This document shows, piece after piece, positions 43,252 to 52,460 of a DNA stretch of 64,000 nucleotides. This stretch comes from Phocaeicola plebeius (GTDB lineage: Bacteria; Bacteroidota; Bacteroidia; Bacteroidales; Bacteroidaceae). Below the pieces are notes generated by a model that saw nothing but the letters and a program-made list of their open reading frames with translations, searched no databases and had not been told where the DNA came from. The position numbers and the translations under genes are program-made. The stretch lies in the NCBI RefSeq assembly GCF_003437535.1, contig NZ_QSQT01000017.1:19145-83144 (forward strand), in the 5' to 3' direction. Position 1 is the stretch's first letter. Every line of letters starts with the position of its first letter.

Positions 43252-43865
43252 TTATCTCCTTTTTATACTAACTTCTTTATAAAAATTCGCTTTAATATTG
43301 GGTGGAGTAGCATATTCAATTTCTATATAAAGTTTTTTATAAAAAACTAATTCAGAAATTGCACTATCCGCATCAACTTGAGTTGACCCCGATAATTCTT
43401 TTACTTGATCTTTAAACTCACTAAAACTTCCTATTATTTCAACGCACCCTGCTGCTCCCCATCCAATATGAGTAAGATCTTCAGGACCAGCGTGAATGTA
43501 AAAGTTCCTTTTAGAACTATTGCACCATTATGTTGAGAATATGTATTATGTACCTCATAGGCTTTTTTATATTCTGGTGCAGGCTGCCTATTGAGCTTAT
43601 GCAAGCCACTATTAACCCATCCAATTGTTTTATAAGAACTAAAATTTGGTGGGTTATAATACGGCATGAAGCGTAATGCTTTCCATGTATATTTTACACT
43701 TTGACCTTTATCATCAGTACCTTTGATATAGACATAATATACAGGGACTCCATAGAGCTCTATTTTGCTATTCTTATCCATATCACTGCATGGATAAGAT
43801 TTTGCATAATAGGTATCCCCAGTTTTTGTACCAGAAATAATAATATCCACATCTCGGAGTTTCAT
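43252..43865 (-). pseudogene. Frameshifted T6SS effector candidate with L,D-transpeptidase-like His/Cys motif
   Basis: The annotated-looking frame runs 43865-43434 (143 codons) and ends in a non-homologous tail. From the T4 run (complement of 43500-43503) the neighbouring frame stays open for 83 codons to 43252, reading GTF|YIHAGPEDLTHIGWG, then AAGCVEIIGSFSEFKDQ. IHAG followed about 13 residues later by AGCVE is the His and nucleophile-Cys arrangement of YkuD/DUF2778-like transpeptidases. One extra T restores a product of about 204 residues. The gene lies beside tssC and directly before an exported partner gene. It may be a true mutation, a sequencing error in the run, or a slippage-expressed gene. 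It could also be a different HxG...GC hydrolase. Confidence 0.75.
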
Positions 43866-43927
43866 ATAAGTAAAGATTTCAATAATAAGACATATAATTT
43901 CAGCAACACATGACCCTGATAAATGAT

Positions 43928-43961
43928 TTACAGATGGGCATAACTATGCCCATCTGTAAAT
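43928..43961. terminator. Perfect hairpin after tssC
   Basis: TTTACAGATGGGCATA (43928-43943) and TATGCCCATCTGTAAA (43946-43961) are exact complements over 16 bases, with outer A/T runs. It lies 17 bases after the tssC stop on the minus strand and would stop tssBC transcription before the effector gene. Confidence 0.88.
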
Positions 43962-43977
43962 TTAAAATTATTCAATA

Positions 43978-45357
43978 CTATTCTTGATGATATTCGCTTT
44001 CCCAAATAGCATCTTCCGGATTATCGCCTTTATGACCGGCAAGCTGTATCACGAAGCTTTTTGCCGGGAAATACGGTGTGATGTGGATGTCAAGAAGCAC
44101 ACGGTCTTTCTGATTCGGGTCTTGTTCAATCTTCATAACCTTGAAGCGTTCGATGAGTTTGTTCGGTCCCATTACACTATCGAGGAATTTCACAACCTGA
44201 CCACGTAAATCTGCTTCCGTGCGAGTAGTCCAATTTTCAAATGCCCGACGGTTCAGGAAGTCAATCAGTACCTTCGTTATATAGTCGAATACACGAACTA
44301 CGGAGTAGGTCTGCAAGCCAAGATTATCTCCATTAAATAATGTCTTGGCGGAGAAAGCCATAACCTTGCTGTACTCGTTCACCATCGGCACAAGCCCCAT
44401 ACGTTCAAGCTCTGAAATCTCGCTCTTGCGAAGGTCGAAGCGTACACTTTCTACTTCATTAAGTCCACCAAATTTCTTTCCGGCTACTACCTGAGACATT
44501 AAGGTGTTGTATATTTTTCCAGCAAGTGAAGAAGATGGCGGAATATAAAGATTTTCTTCTTCTCCAACGCTTTCCTCTCTTTGACGACCAAGCAACCAGT
44601 TACAGGTCATAATAGTATTCGATTTGAACACATCTCCACTCGTATGATTGGCATTGAAGAATATATCTACTACATCGTCCGGAGTTTCAAGGTCTTGGAA
44701 GTCTGTAACAAGAAAAACCTTGTTCTCGTATGCCATTTTAGACCACTTATCCAAAATGGCATTTGAGCCTATATATCCAGGAACGACAAGCAAGGAGTAG
44801 TTGCGACGCAGGTCAAGACGGTCAAAATTCTGTTTGAGTTCGTTGCTAATGTGGTCAGCGAAAATGGTATTGTCCAAATCCTGAAGCTGCTCCATGGTCG
44901 CATTGACAATGGTGACATTCTTCACCTTATCACTTTCCGTGTTCTTGTAAAAGAACGCAATAGTGCGATATGCGCTTTCAAGTTCCCGTGTCCTGGCAAG
45001 AGCATTCTTCAAGTTATGATTAAGAAGGTTCTCGGCGTTTTCTGCGGTTTCTTTGGCCTTGTCCCGCATTTGTTCGGCAGTGTCATTCTCACGTAAGAGT
45101 TTGAGCCATACGCTTAAGCGATTAACCAAGGCCTTACGTTCATTTTCCCACTGTTCATCCGTGAGGAAGATGTTGCGACGGGCCTTTCGTGCCGGATTAA
45201 GATTGGAATACCCATCTATGATATTTTCAAGAAAAGCGAAGCCACCAAATTCTTTGAGTTTGTCTATTGCCGATGCAGATGACTTTTGCGCCTGTTGTGA
45301 TACGACTTTCTGTGAGGTTGTCGTACTGGCTGTCTGTTGTTGAGTTTCCTGCTTCAT
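43978..45357 (-). CDS. tssC: T6SS contractile sheath large subunit TssC (VipB)
   Basis: 459 residues. Recognisable TssC segments include NLNPARKARRNIFLTDEQWE, YSLLVVPGYIGSNAILDKWS and the C-terminal LLDIHITPYFPAKSFVIQL. It pairs with TssB to make the contractile sheath. The N-terminal 25 residues are Gln/Thr/Ser-rich and probably disordered. The gene follows tssB by 12 bases; the order B-C divergent from the tssE operon is the known T6SSiii layout. Size is normal for Bacteroidetes. Confidence 0.95.
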   Translation of the reverse strand: MKQETQQQTASTTTSQKVVSQQAQKSSASAIDKLKEFGGFAFLENIIDGYSNLNPARKARRNIFLTDEQWENERKALVNRLSVWLKLLRENDTAEQMRDKAKETAENAENLLNHNLKNALARTRELESAYRTIAFFYKNTESDKVKNVTIVNATMEQLQDLDNTIFADHISNELKQNFDRLDLRRNYSLLVVPGYIGSNAILDKWSKMAYENKVFLVTDFQDLETPDDVVDIFFNANHTSGDVFKSNTIMTCNWLLGRQREESVGEEENLYIPPSSSLAGKIYNTLMSQVVAGKKFGGLNEVESVRFDLRKSEISELERMGLVPMVNEYSKVMAFSAKTLFNGDNLGLQTYSVVRVFDYITKVLIDFLNRRAFENWTTRTEADLRGQVVKFLDSVMGPNKLIERFKVMKIEQDPNQKDRVLLDIHITPYFPAKSFVIQLAGHKGDNPEDAIWESEYHQE

Positions 45358-45369
45358 CTTAGTAAAAGA

Positions 45370-45837
45370 TTAAAGTTCTACTTTCTTTTGATTTGCCAGA
45401 ATCTCCTCGATTGATGATTCAATCACGTCCATAATGGCATTTTTGACTTCCGGATTTTCAAGTGCTTTCTGTAAAGCGCGGTTGGAAGTAAGCTGGCGAG
45501 TTATTCTGACACCCTGCTCTTTCTCAATGTCAAGTTTACTCAAGAAATCACTCTTCTCTTTAATCTTCTTGGCTCCGAAGTCTCCAAGTCCGGTGAATGT
45601 CATGATTTCCTTGATTTCATTACCTTCCGCATCCACGTGGCATAAGTCAACTGTTGGTTCAAAACGTTGGAACACATCTTCAATGGTTTCCAAACCATAC
45701 ACGCTTTCCGGAGCCGCAGGAGCTTCATCTGTCAGTTTTTGAACTATCAAAGTTCGGTTGGAGGGGATTTCCGCGATGGATTCGTTCGCATCGACTTTTA
45801 CTTCGTTGCCTCCAATTCCATAATTGTAGATTGCCAT
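45370..45837 (-). CDS. tssB: T6SS contractile sheath small subunit TssB (VipA)
   Basis: 155 residues with the TssB pattern GLETIEDVFQRFEPTVDLCH and FTGLGDFGAKKIKEKSDFLS, ending in a helical region. First gene of the tssBC unit, reading leftward from the divergent promoter region 45838-46004. Confidence 0.95.
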   Translation of the reverse strand: MAIYNYGIGGNEVKVDANESIAEIPSNRTLIVQKLTDEAPAAPESVYGLETIEDVFQRFEPTVDLCHVDAEGNEIKEIMTFTGLGDFGAKKIKEKSDFLSKLDIEKEQGVRITRQLTSNRALQKALENPEVKNAIMDVIESSIEEILANQKKVEL

Positions 45838-45898
45838 AGAATTTACTTTTTAATATCATACTTTTTTTATAGCTCTCTTTTGGTTTTGTGACCGTGCG

Positions 45899-45929
45899 CA
45901 ATATATGAATTATTTCTGAAACCGTCAAA
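45899..45929 (-). promoter_or_regulatory. Probable tssBC promoter
   Basis: On the minus strand TTTG (complement of 45926-45929) and TATATTG (complement of 45899-45905) are 20 bases apart, close to the consensus although the -7 box is one base short. A 5' leader of about 50 bases would result. Confidence 0.45.
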
Positions 45930-45946
45930 TTTTTAGGAGCATTTTA

Positions 45947-45977
45947 TTGGCATCTAACAAGGAAAAGAGTATATTTG
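45947..45977 (+). promoter_or_regulatory. Promoter of the tssE operon
   Basis: TTGG (45947-45950), a 19-base spacer and TATATTTG (45970-45977), an exact match to the Bacteroidetes promoter layout. Transcription would begin about 20 bases before the tssE ATG at 46005. Confidence 0.8.
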
Positions 45978-46004
45978 CGAAATAGAATAAAATAAAAGAA
46001 TAGT

Positions 46005-46427
46005 ATGACTTACCTGAAAATGCCATTACAATTGCAATCGGCTGTTGCCAAGAAATTGCAAAGGTGTTCCTATCAGGAATCGATAGCCCAACACATCATG
46101 CTACTGATTCTTTCTCACCATGGGGAAGTTATCGGCCGAGAAGACTTTGGTTCCATGATATGGGACCTTGAGTTCAACCAACTTGTGAAAATCAGCGATT
46201 GGGAGGAAGGAGTAAAAAACTCCTTAATAAAAACGATAGAGAAATATGAAAAGAGACTACGGAATGTAGATGTGAACGTCACCCTTTTGGAAATAGAAGA
46301 AGAAAATATAGATAAAGTATCTCATATCCGAAGAAAGGCACAAATAACGGTGACCGGAATAATGGATAGAACCAACGAGAAATTCAGTTTTAACACCTCA
46401 TTATATATAAGCCCTTTATCACAATAA
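46005..46427 (+). CDS. tssE: T6SS baseplate wedge protein TssE (gp25-like)
   Basis: 140 residues. SIAQHIMLLILSHHGEVIGR and EDFGSMIWDLEF are the gp25/TssE hallmarks, followed by the basic helix ending EKRLRNVDV and a beta-rich end. It starts the plus-strand structural operon E-F-H-G-N-K. Confidence 0.92.
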   Translation: MTYLKMPLQLQSAVAKKLQRCSYQESIAQHIMLLILSHHGEVIGREDFGSMIWDLEFNQLVKISDWEEGVKNSLIKTIEKYEKRLRNVDVNVTLLEIEEENIDKVSHIRRKAQITVTGIMDRTNEKFSFNTSLYISPLSQ

Positions 46428-46434
46428 TCGAACT

Positions 46435-48210
46435 ATGTCAGACAAGAAACAAATCGCAATAAAGGAACGAATATTAAAGCAGGCTATGGAGTTTTGGGGT
46501 GTATCCGATATACGCGATATGGACCCCGTGATAGATTTGCTGCTTGAAGTTTTTGCCCATGAGTCCAACAAGCTGCATCAAGAAATAGATCAGTCCGATT
46601 CACGGATACTTCACCGCCTGTCCAGAATACTCATAGGAAACAAATGGTCGCTGCCAAAGCCGGCCCATGCGCTTATGACTATTACCCCCAATCATGGGGA
46701 ATGTTGCGAACTTGATGCCGAAGATCATTTTTATGCAGAGAAAAACATATTTGGCAAAGGGGATATTCAAGTCTTTATAACCCCTTTGTTTTCCTATAAA
46801 CTGGTTGATGCAAAAGTCAAAGCAATCGCATACAACGATAGTATAAGGCATTCAACCGATAGCTTTAGCACTCCAACACGCTTCCTTGGCCCTAAAAACC
46901 GGATAGCGGATTATTGCGTCTGGGTCGGGCTGGATGTGTCTAAAGAAGTCCTGCAAAAAATGGACTCTGTAATGTTTTGTATCAAGCCTTCCGATATGGG
47001 GTTGCTTCCGTTTATGAATATGGCTTTCTTCTATGACTGCACAGGAAACCGATTGAATGCAAAAACAGGCCTTCATGTTGAAGATCCATATAGTAATGCG
47101 CACTACTTTGATGAAATCCGCGATTTTTATAGTGACCTATATTTTAATGTGGGTATAAAAGATGCTTCCAAAGAGAAACATACCTACCGAGAAATGTTTC
47201 CCGGTTATGTGGCCGACTGCGAGGTCCCGGATGACTCTGAGAATCTCTTTTGGGTCAAGATAGTCTTTCCTGAAATATTCACGAAAGAAAGTCTTGAAAA
47301 TCTGGAAGTATATTTGAACACATTTCCGGTTGTAAACAGACAAATCGTTTACAAACAGCATAATTTCCGTTCCACCGGACGAATTATACCCCTGAAATGT
47401 CCGGGCCGTACACAATTCTTGAACATACGCTCGTTTCAAGACAACAAAGGCCGGGAATATGTAAACCGACTGAACCAGTATGAGGAAAATCCGACAGGTA
47501 TATTCAGCCTGTATTTTGGCGACCTTGAACGATTTGATTCGGACAGTGCCCGCTCATTAATTTCAAAAGTGTTACAATTAATGAAAGAAGACGGGAGTGC
47601 TTTTGCTTCAATGAATCCGGATGCACTTTCGACGCAGCTCAAAGAGTTGTTCAACAAGATAAATGATATAGAGAAAGGATTGGAGGCCACGCTAAAAGGA
47701 GATAACAAAATAAAGGCCTTTGTTTTAAGTGTCCCACAAAAGGATGCGACCAATGCCGAGATAAAATATTGGGTGACTTCCGGATCTCTGGCGAACGGTT
47801 TCAATGAACGCACACTGATACAGCAATTCAACATAGAAAAATATGACGCTTCAGGCATCATGTTGCGCACTTGTATGCAAGGAGGAACAACGCATGATAG
47901 CGAACAGGAACTTATTAATAGTTTAAGGTATGGTCTGTTGTCCCGGGAACGGATTATATCTAAAGAAGACATCAAAAGCTACTTGTTTCACAAGCTGGGA
48001 AAACATGTTGAATCAGTCGAAGTCGGTAATGGCGTAGCTATATCTCCTGACAGCAAAAAAGGATTAATCAGAGTGACAGAGGTCAAGATAAAACTTGGAC
48101 AATTTGATAAAGATGAAATTCCCAATCTGGAAGAATTGGCCCATTATCTTGAAAAAGATTTGACTGAACGCTCTGTATGTAATTCAAACTATAAAATCAA
48201 ATTCGTATGA
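46435..48210 (+). CDS. tssF: T6SS baseplate protein TssF
   Basis: 591 residues. The opening (DPVIDLLLEVFAHESNKLHQ) and the following RILHRLSRIL and PAHALMTI segments match TssF, and VGLDVSKEVL and IPLKCPGRTQFLNI lie in the middle. TssF and TssG form the baseplate wedge with TssE and TssK. The end overlaps tssH by four bases. Confidence 0.92.
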   Translation: MSDKKQIAIKERILKQAMEFWGVSDIRDMDPVIDLLLEVFAHESNKLHQEIDQSDSRILHRLSRILIGNKWSLPKPAHALMTITPNHGECCELDAEDHFYAEKNIFGKGDIQVFITPLFSYKLVDAKVKAIAYNDSIRHSTDSFSTPTRFLGPKNRIADYCVWVGLDVSKEVLQKMDSVMFCIKPSDMGLLPFMNMAFFYDCTGNRLNAKTGLHVEDPYSNAHYFDEIRDFYSDLYFNVGIKDASKEKHTYREMFPGYVADCEVPDDSENLFWVKIVFPEIFTKESLENLEVYLNTFPVVNRQIVYKQHNFRSTGRIIPLKCPGRTQFLNIRSFQDNKGREYVNRLNQYEENPTGIFSLYFGDLERFDSDSARSLISKVLQLMKEDGSAFASMNPDALSTQLKELFNKINDIEKGLEATLKGDNKIKAFVLSVPQKDATNAEIKYWVTSGSLANGFNERTLIQQFNIEKYDASGIMLRTCMQGGTTHDSEQELINSLRYGLLSRERIISKEDIKSYLFHKLGKHVESVEVGNGVAISPDSKKGLIRVTEVKIKLGQFDKDEIPNLEELAHYLEKDLTERSVCNSNYKIKFV

Positions 48211-50645
48211 ATGATAGCAATTATAGTCCAAGTTTGGTGTCTGCCCTTAAGATAGCAAGAGGAATGGCACTTCAAGACAAGCATAACACGTTCGGCGTGT
48301 CACATCTTGTCATGGCCATGTTTGCAGAAAACACGGGTCTAAAAGAAATTTTATCCTCGATGCAGAAGGATGTCGGCTACATAATGGAATGGTTTGACAC
48401 CCACCGCGAAATGTATAGGTCCAGTGGCACTTCCACAGAAGAAGTGGAGCCTGACGAAGAAGTGTCAAAAGTCTTGGATGAGTCCGAACGGTCTAAAATT
48501 AAATTAGGAGCGGATTCCATAGACTCCATCTGTGTGTTTACCGCCATATTGCGTGAAGGTGTCGTATATTCGCATCAGCAGATAGAGATACTGGATGTTT
48601 CGGAAGATGACATATTGTCCCACTACAATGCCCTTACCCCGTTGCATTCTTATCAAGGAGAGGAAATGCAGATAACAGCAAGCGTTCCTTATGCCGACAA
48701 CCTAAAAAAGCAAGAAACCATCAATGCCGGTGGCTTTGTCGTCGGTAGGGAAAAAGAGGTCCGTACTATTTTAGAATGCCTCGAACGCTCAGAGAACAAG
48801 GGCATACTGATTGTCGGTGAATCCGGTATCGGGAAGAGTTCCATCATCAACGCCTTTGTCAAAGATATCTGTGAGAATGAAGACGAGATGTTAAAGCAAA
48901 TATCTATTGTCGGACTCAATACGGCAAAACTGCTCGCATCAACCTCGTCTGAAACGGAGATAGCACAAAAAGTTGTCAATCTGATGCACAAGCTCAACCA
49001 ATTGGAACAAGCTGTGCTGGTGATTGATGATTTACAGGTCCTTTTGGAGAACAGCGTATCAGGCAAAGCATCCACACTCATCAACATATTAAGTGCACAA
49101 ATCAGCGAGGGAGCCGCAAATCTTGTTCTCACACTCACGAACGATTCTTACCGGAAGAACATCGAAAAGCATCCGATAGAAGGGCGTCTTGATATCATAA
49201 AGATTGAAGAACTGGATACGGCTACACTTGAAAGTGCCATACAATTACATAAAAAAAGGATTGAAAACTATTACGAGCTGAGAATTTCAGATGCGTGTAT
49301 TAAAGATTCAATCGCACTCTCCAAACGATATTTTAAGGAACGCAGCCTGCCATCTGCCGCCATCGACCTGCTTGACAGAACCGCTGCTGCCGTCCGGCTA
49401 TGCAATAAGAATGCACGAGCCAGTGTTTCTGATTTGGAAGCGGATTTTGAGGAAATAAAGAGTCTCGACGAAAAAATATCTGAAGGGCCGCTTTACTTAC
49501 TATACCGTTCTGTATTCAGCAAAATCAGTGTCGTATTGACCACCAAACTGTCAGACAACTATGTATGGGATAAAGAAGATGACATCGCGATAAAAGCAGG
49601 ACGTTTGTCGGGCATCATCAAAGAATTAAAGGCACTATCCGACCAGTCTATTGAAGAGATACGCTCTTCGGAAATAGAGGCGATTGTAGCGGAGTGCACC
49701 AATATACCTATCGGAAAAATACAAGCCCGCGAGAAGGACCGACTTTTGAGCATCGAGAGCAAATTGCAAGAACGGGTCAAAGGACAGAACCGGGCTATTA
49801 CGACTTTATCAGATGCCATTATAGAATCACGCAGCGGACTGAGTGACCCCAAGAAGCCTATAGGTTCATTCTTCTTCCTTGGCCCTACCGGAACGGGAAA
49901 AACAGAACTCACAAAATCACTGGCCGAGTTACTGTTTGATGACGAATCAGCCATGATCAGATTTGACATGTCCGAGTTCAAGGAAGAACATTCGGCTGCA
50001 TTGCTGTATGGTGCACCTCCGGGATATGTAGGATATGAGGAAGGTGGTTTACTGGTCACTCAAATCAGACAGAAACCTTATTCGGTAGTGTTATTCGATG
50101 AGATTGAGAAAGCCCATAGCAGCGTTTATGATGTTTTCCTGCAAATGATGGATGAAGGCAAAATACATGATAAACTGGGCCGGGAAGGAGATTTTTCAAA
50201 TTCCATAATCATTTTCACATCCAATATCGGAAGCCAGTGGATTGTGGAACAAATACAATCCGGACATACTCCTGATTCCGGAAAGCTCATCGAGGTTATG
50301 GCACAGTATTTCCGACCTGAATTTTTGGGACGTCTCACCGAGGTGGTTCCGTTTGCGCCAATAGATGAAAATGTCGCCAAACAGATATTCAACCTCCATT
50401 TTGGAAGATTGCAAGAACAACTGATGAAACAGAAAAACATCCAGTTGAATTTGTCGGATGAAGCATTGCAACATCTGGCAAACAAAGGGTATTCTCCCAA
50501 ATACGGCGCACGTCCGATAGCAGGAGTCATAAGAACTTATATCAAGAAGTCCGTATCTCGTCTGATTGTCTCTGAGCAAATCAAGTCGGGTGACAACATC
50601 GTCATAAACTATCGAAACGGTGAACTGATATGGGAACAATGTTAG
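48207..50645 (+). CDS. tssH: T6SS sheath-disassembly AAA+ ATPase TssH (ClpV)
   Basis: 812 residues with the Clp plan: N-domain (about 1-150), first AAA module with Walker A GESGIGKS (about 204-211), and second module with GPTGTGKT (about 559-566), FDEIEKAHSSVYDVFLQMMD and SKYGARPIAG-type arginine/sensor features near the end (SPKYGARPIAG). The first Walker B reads VLVIDDLQVL. ClpV recycles contracted TssBC sheaths. The start overlaps tssF by four bases and tssG begins 15 bases before its stop. Confidence 0.93.
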   Translation: MNDSNYSPSLVSALKIARGMALQDKHNTFGVSHLVMAMFAENTGLKEILSSMQKDVGYIMEWFDTHREMYRSSGTSTEEVEPDEEVSKVLDESERSKIKLGADSIDSICVFTAILREGVVYSHQQIEILDVSEDDILSHYNALTPLHSYQGEEMQITASVPYADNLKKQETINAGGFVVGREKEVRTILECLERSENKGILIVGESGIGKSSIINAFVKDICENEDEMLKQISIVGLNTAKLLASTSSETEIAQKVVNLMHKLNQLEQAVLVIDDLQVLLENSVSGKASTLINILSAQISEGAANLVLTLTNDSYRKNIEKHPIEGRLDIIKIEELDTATLESAIQLHKKRIENYYELRISDACIKDSIALSKRYFKERSLPSAAIDLLDRTAAAVRLCNKNARASVSDLEADFEEIKSLDEKISEGPLYLLYRSVFSKISVVLTTKLSDNYVWDKEDDIAIKAGRLSGIIKELKALSDQSIEEIRSSEIEAIVAECTNIPIGKIQAREKDRLLSIESKLQERVKGQNRAITTLSDAIIESRSGLSDPKKPIGSFFFLGPTGTGKTELTKSLAELLFDDESAMIRFDMSEFKEEHSAALLYGAPPGYVGYEEGGLLVTQIRQKPYSVVLFDEIEKAHSSVYDVFLQMMDEGKIHDKLGREGDFSNSIIIFTSNIGSQWIVEQIQSGHTPDSGKLIEVMAQYFRPEFLGRLTEVVPFAPIDENVAKQIFNLHFGRLQEQLMKQKNIQLNLSDEALQHLANKGYSPKYGARPIAGVIRTYIKKSVSRLIVSEQIKSGDNIVINYRNGELIWEQC

Positions 50646-51565
50646 CGCAAAAGAAACCCTTGGAAAGCATCCAACGAAGTCAGGCAATAAATTTTGTCGC
50701 AGAAATCTTTTATGATGAACTTCAATTTATTCTTGACCGGCGGCTGTTGGACCATACTATGGTTAATTGCCATGGTATGAACAGTCGTGTGAAATCCAGA
50801 GATGTATTAAGTGTTTCGGTACAGCATATCGCGGCGACAAATGCCGACAAAGAATATATATTGCTGAATCTGGCAAGAAACAGCATCTATCATCAATTGC
50901 CGGAATTACTATTTCATCCATTGGTGCTTAGCACACCGGGCATGAGCAACAAGGAGATAGTTGAAGCCATCCGAGCCAATGAAAAACAGGATAAAGAGCT
51001 TATACAATTCTTTGCACCCTTTGATACAGAGTTTTTCAAAGAAAAGGTCCGTATCAATAACCGCCATCTGAATTTCTTTTCAGACCCGGACTCCAAGAAG
51101 AACTTCATCAAGATGATTGAAGTTATGGAAAATGTCGAACTATCCATTACTTCCCATCAGAAATATAAGCTGTTCCTATTCCTCTGCAATGCAGAACGGT
51201 ATAAAGAGAACCTGCCTGCTATCGAGCAACTGCTTCTTATCGTTTTGGGATTGAAGGTGAAACTGCGACTGGAAGTCCATGAGATTGATGAAACGGTTTA
51301 CCTTTCCGTCGGTTCCGGATGTGTCGGACAGACATTAGGCCTTAATGGTCTAATGATAAGCGAAACCGATGATTTGACGGCGACAATCATCCTTGATACT
51401 CCGACAGATGACTATGAGGAGGTAAAAACGCATCTATCCAATGTCCGCCGGATACTTGAATTTTTCATCCTTTCAACAAGAAATATCGAAGTTGATTATC
51501 TGGTACGTGGAGAAACGGATTTTATACTCGGAGAAAACCGATTAGGATATAATATGAACTTATGA
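50630..51565 (+). CDS. tssG: T6SS baseplate protein TssG
   Basis: 311 residues. The Bacteroidetes TssG shows DREFFSDPDSKKNF-like content here as NRHLNFFSDPDSKKNFIKMI, and LFLFLCNAERYKENLPAIEQ in the middle, ending GENRLGYN. By order (after tssH, before tssN) and size it is TssG. The first ATG (50630) lies 15 bases inside tssH; the next in-frame Met is three codons later (50639). Confidence 0.88.
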   Translation: MGTMLAQKKPLESIQRSQAINFVAEIFYDELQFILDRRLLDHTMVNCHGMNSRVKSRDVLSVSVQHIAATNADKEYILLNLARNSIYHQLPELLFHPLVLSTPGMSNKEIVEAIRANEKQDKELIQFFAPFDTEFFKEKVRINNRHLNFFSDPDSKKNFIKMIEVMENVELSITSHQKYKLFLFLCNAERYKENLPAIEQLLLIVLGLKVKLRLEVHEIDETVYLSVGSGCVGQTLGLNGLMISETDDLTATIILDTPTDDYEEVKTHLSNVRRILEFFILSTRNIEVDYLVRGETDFILGENRLGYNMNL

Positions 51566-51578
51566 AAAATCTAATAAT

Positions 51579-52457
51579 ATGAAGATATTGCTATATTTCT
51601 TTGCACGTTATTTATTGGCTCCATTATTTGTAGCCGTGATGATATTTGTCTTGACTGGAATAAAAACGATCAAGAGCAAACTTAGCCTGAAGAAATTAAT
51701 CATATTCATTCTTCTGGCTTCCATTGCCGTCGCTTTACCCAGCCTGTTCGGTTTCCTAAAAAACGAATACGTCTGGGGAGGCTTGACATTCACGATATTG
51801 TCCTATATCCTCCTTGGAGCATTGTTCTGCAAACTGTCAACCTCCGATTTGTTCGGAGCAATCGGTATTGGCAGTTCCCGAACAGCGGTCATTCTCACTC
51901 TAACCACAATATGCGCTTTAGGCGGATGGTGCTACTATCTGCTGTTTGAACTGATAAGCAAGCTACCTTATTCGCTATGGAACACAACAAATATCCTGTG
52001 GTTTGCAATCCCATATCTGATTATGTACAGCAGAACCCTGTTCCTGGACATCCCGCACCCGATATATACCCCATGGGAATTGAGCTATGGTACCTTTGAC
52101 CGGAAATATTGGGACAACATAGACAACTTCGGCTTCCGAACGGTCAAAGTTAAGATCAAACGGAATATAAAAGACCCGACATACGCTTCGTTGGTTGTCC
52201 GCCTGCCCAATGAAATATCTCTTGGGAATTGGTTCAATTGGGTTATCGAAGACCAAAACAGGCGTTTCCCCCAAAACAAGATTGAAACAGAGAAGGAAGA
52301 TATGCAAATCGGATGGATGTTCTATACCTCAAAATGGTTTAACTTCCCGTTGTTCATAAGAATACTTGACCCCACTCTGACGAGTGAGGGCAATAAGATT
52401 AAGAATAATCAAACGATATATATCCGACGTGTACAAGTAGAAACAAAAACATCATAA
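51579..52457 (+). CDS. tssN: T6SSiii membrane complex protein TssN
   Basis: 292 residues with four or five N-terminal membrane helices (about 8-26, 38-60, 66-88, 100-122, 138-150) and a soluble C-terminal domain ending in a basic, beta-rich part (RVQVETKTS). TssN is one of the T6SSiii-specific proteins that replace TssJ/L/M in Bacteroidetes. It sits between tssG and tssK as in other GA1/GA2 loci. Confidence 0.88.
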   Translation: MKILLYFFARYLLAPLFVAVMIFVLTGIKTIKSKLSLKKLIIFILLASIAVALPSLFGFLKNEYVWGGLTFTILSYILLGALFCKLSTSDLFGAIGIGSSRTAVILTLTTICALGGWCYYLLFELISKLPYSLWNTTNILWFAIPYLIMYSRTLFLDIPHPIYTPWELSYGTFDRKYWDNIDNFGFRTVKVKIKRNIKDPTYASLVVRLPNEISLGNWFNWVIEDQNRRFPQNKIETEKEDMQIGWMFYTSKWFNFPLFIRILDPTLTSEGNKIKNNQTIYIRRVQVETKTS

Positions 52458-52460
52458 TAT

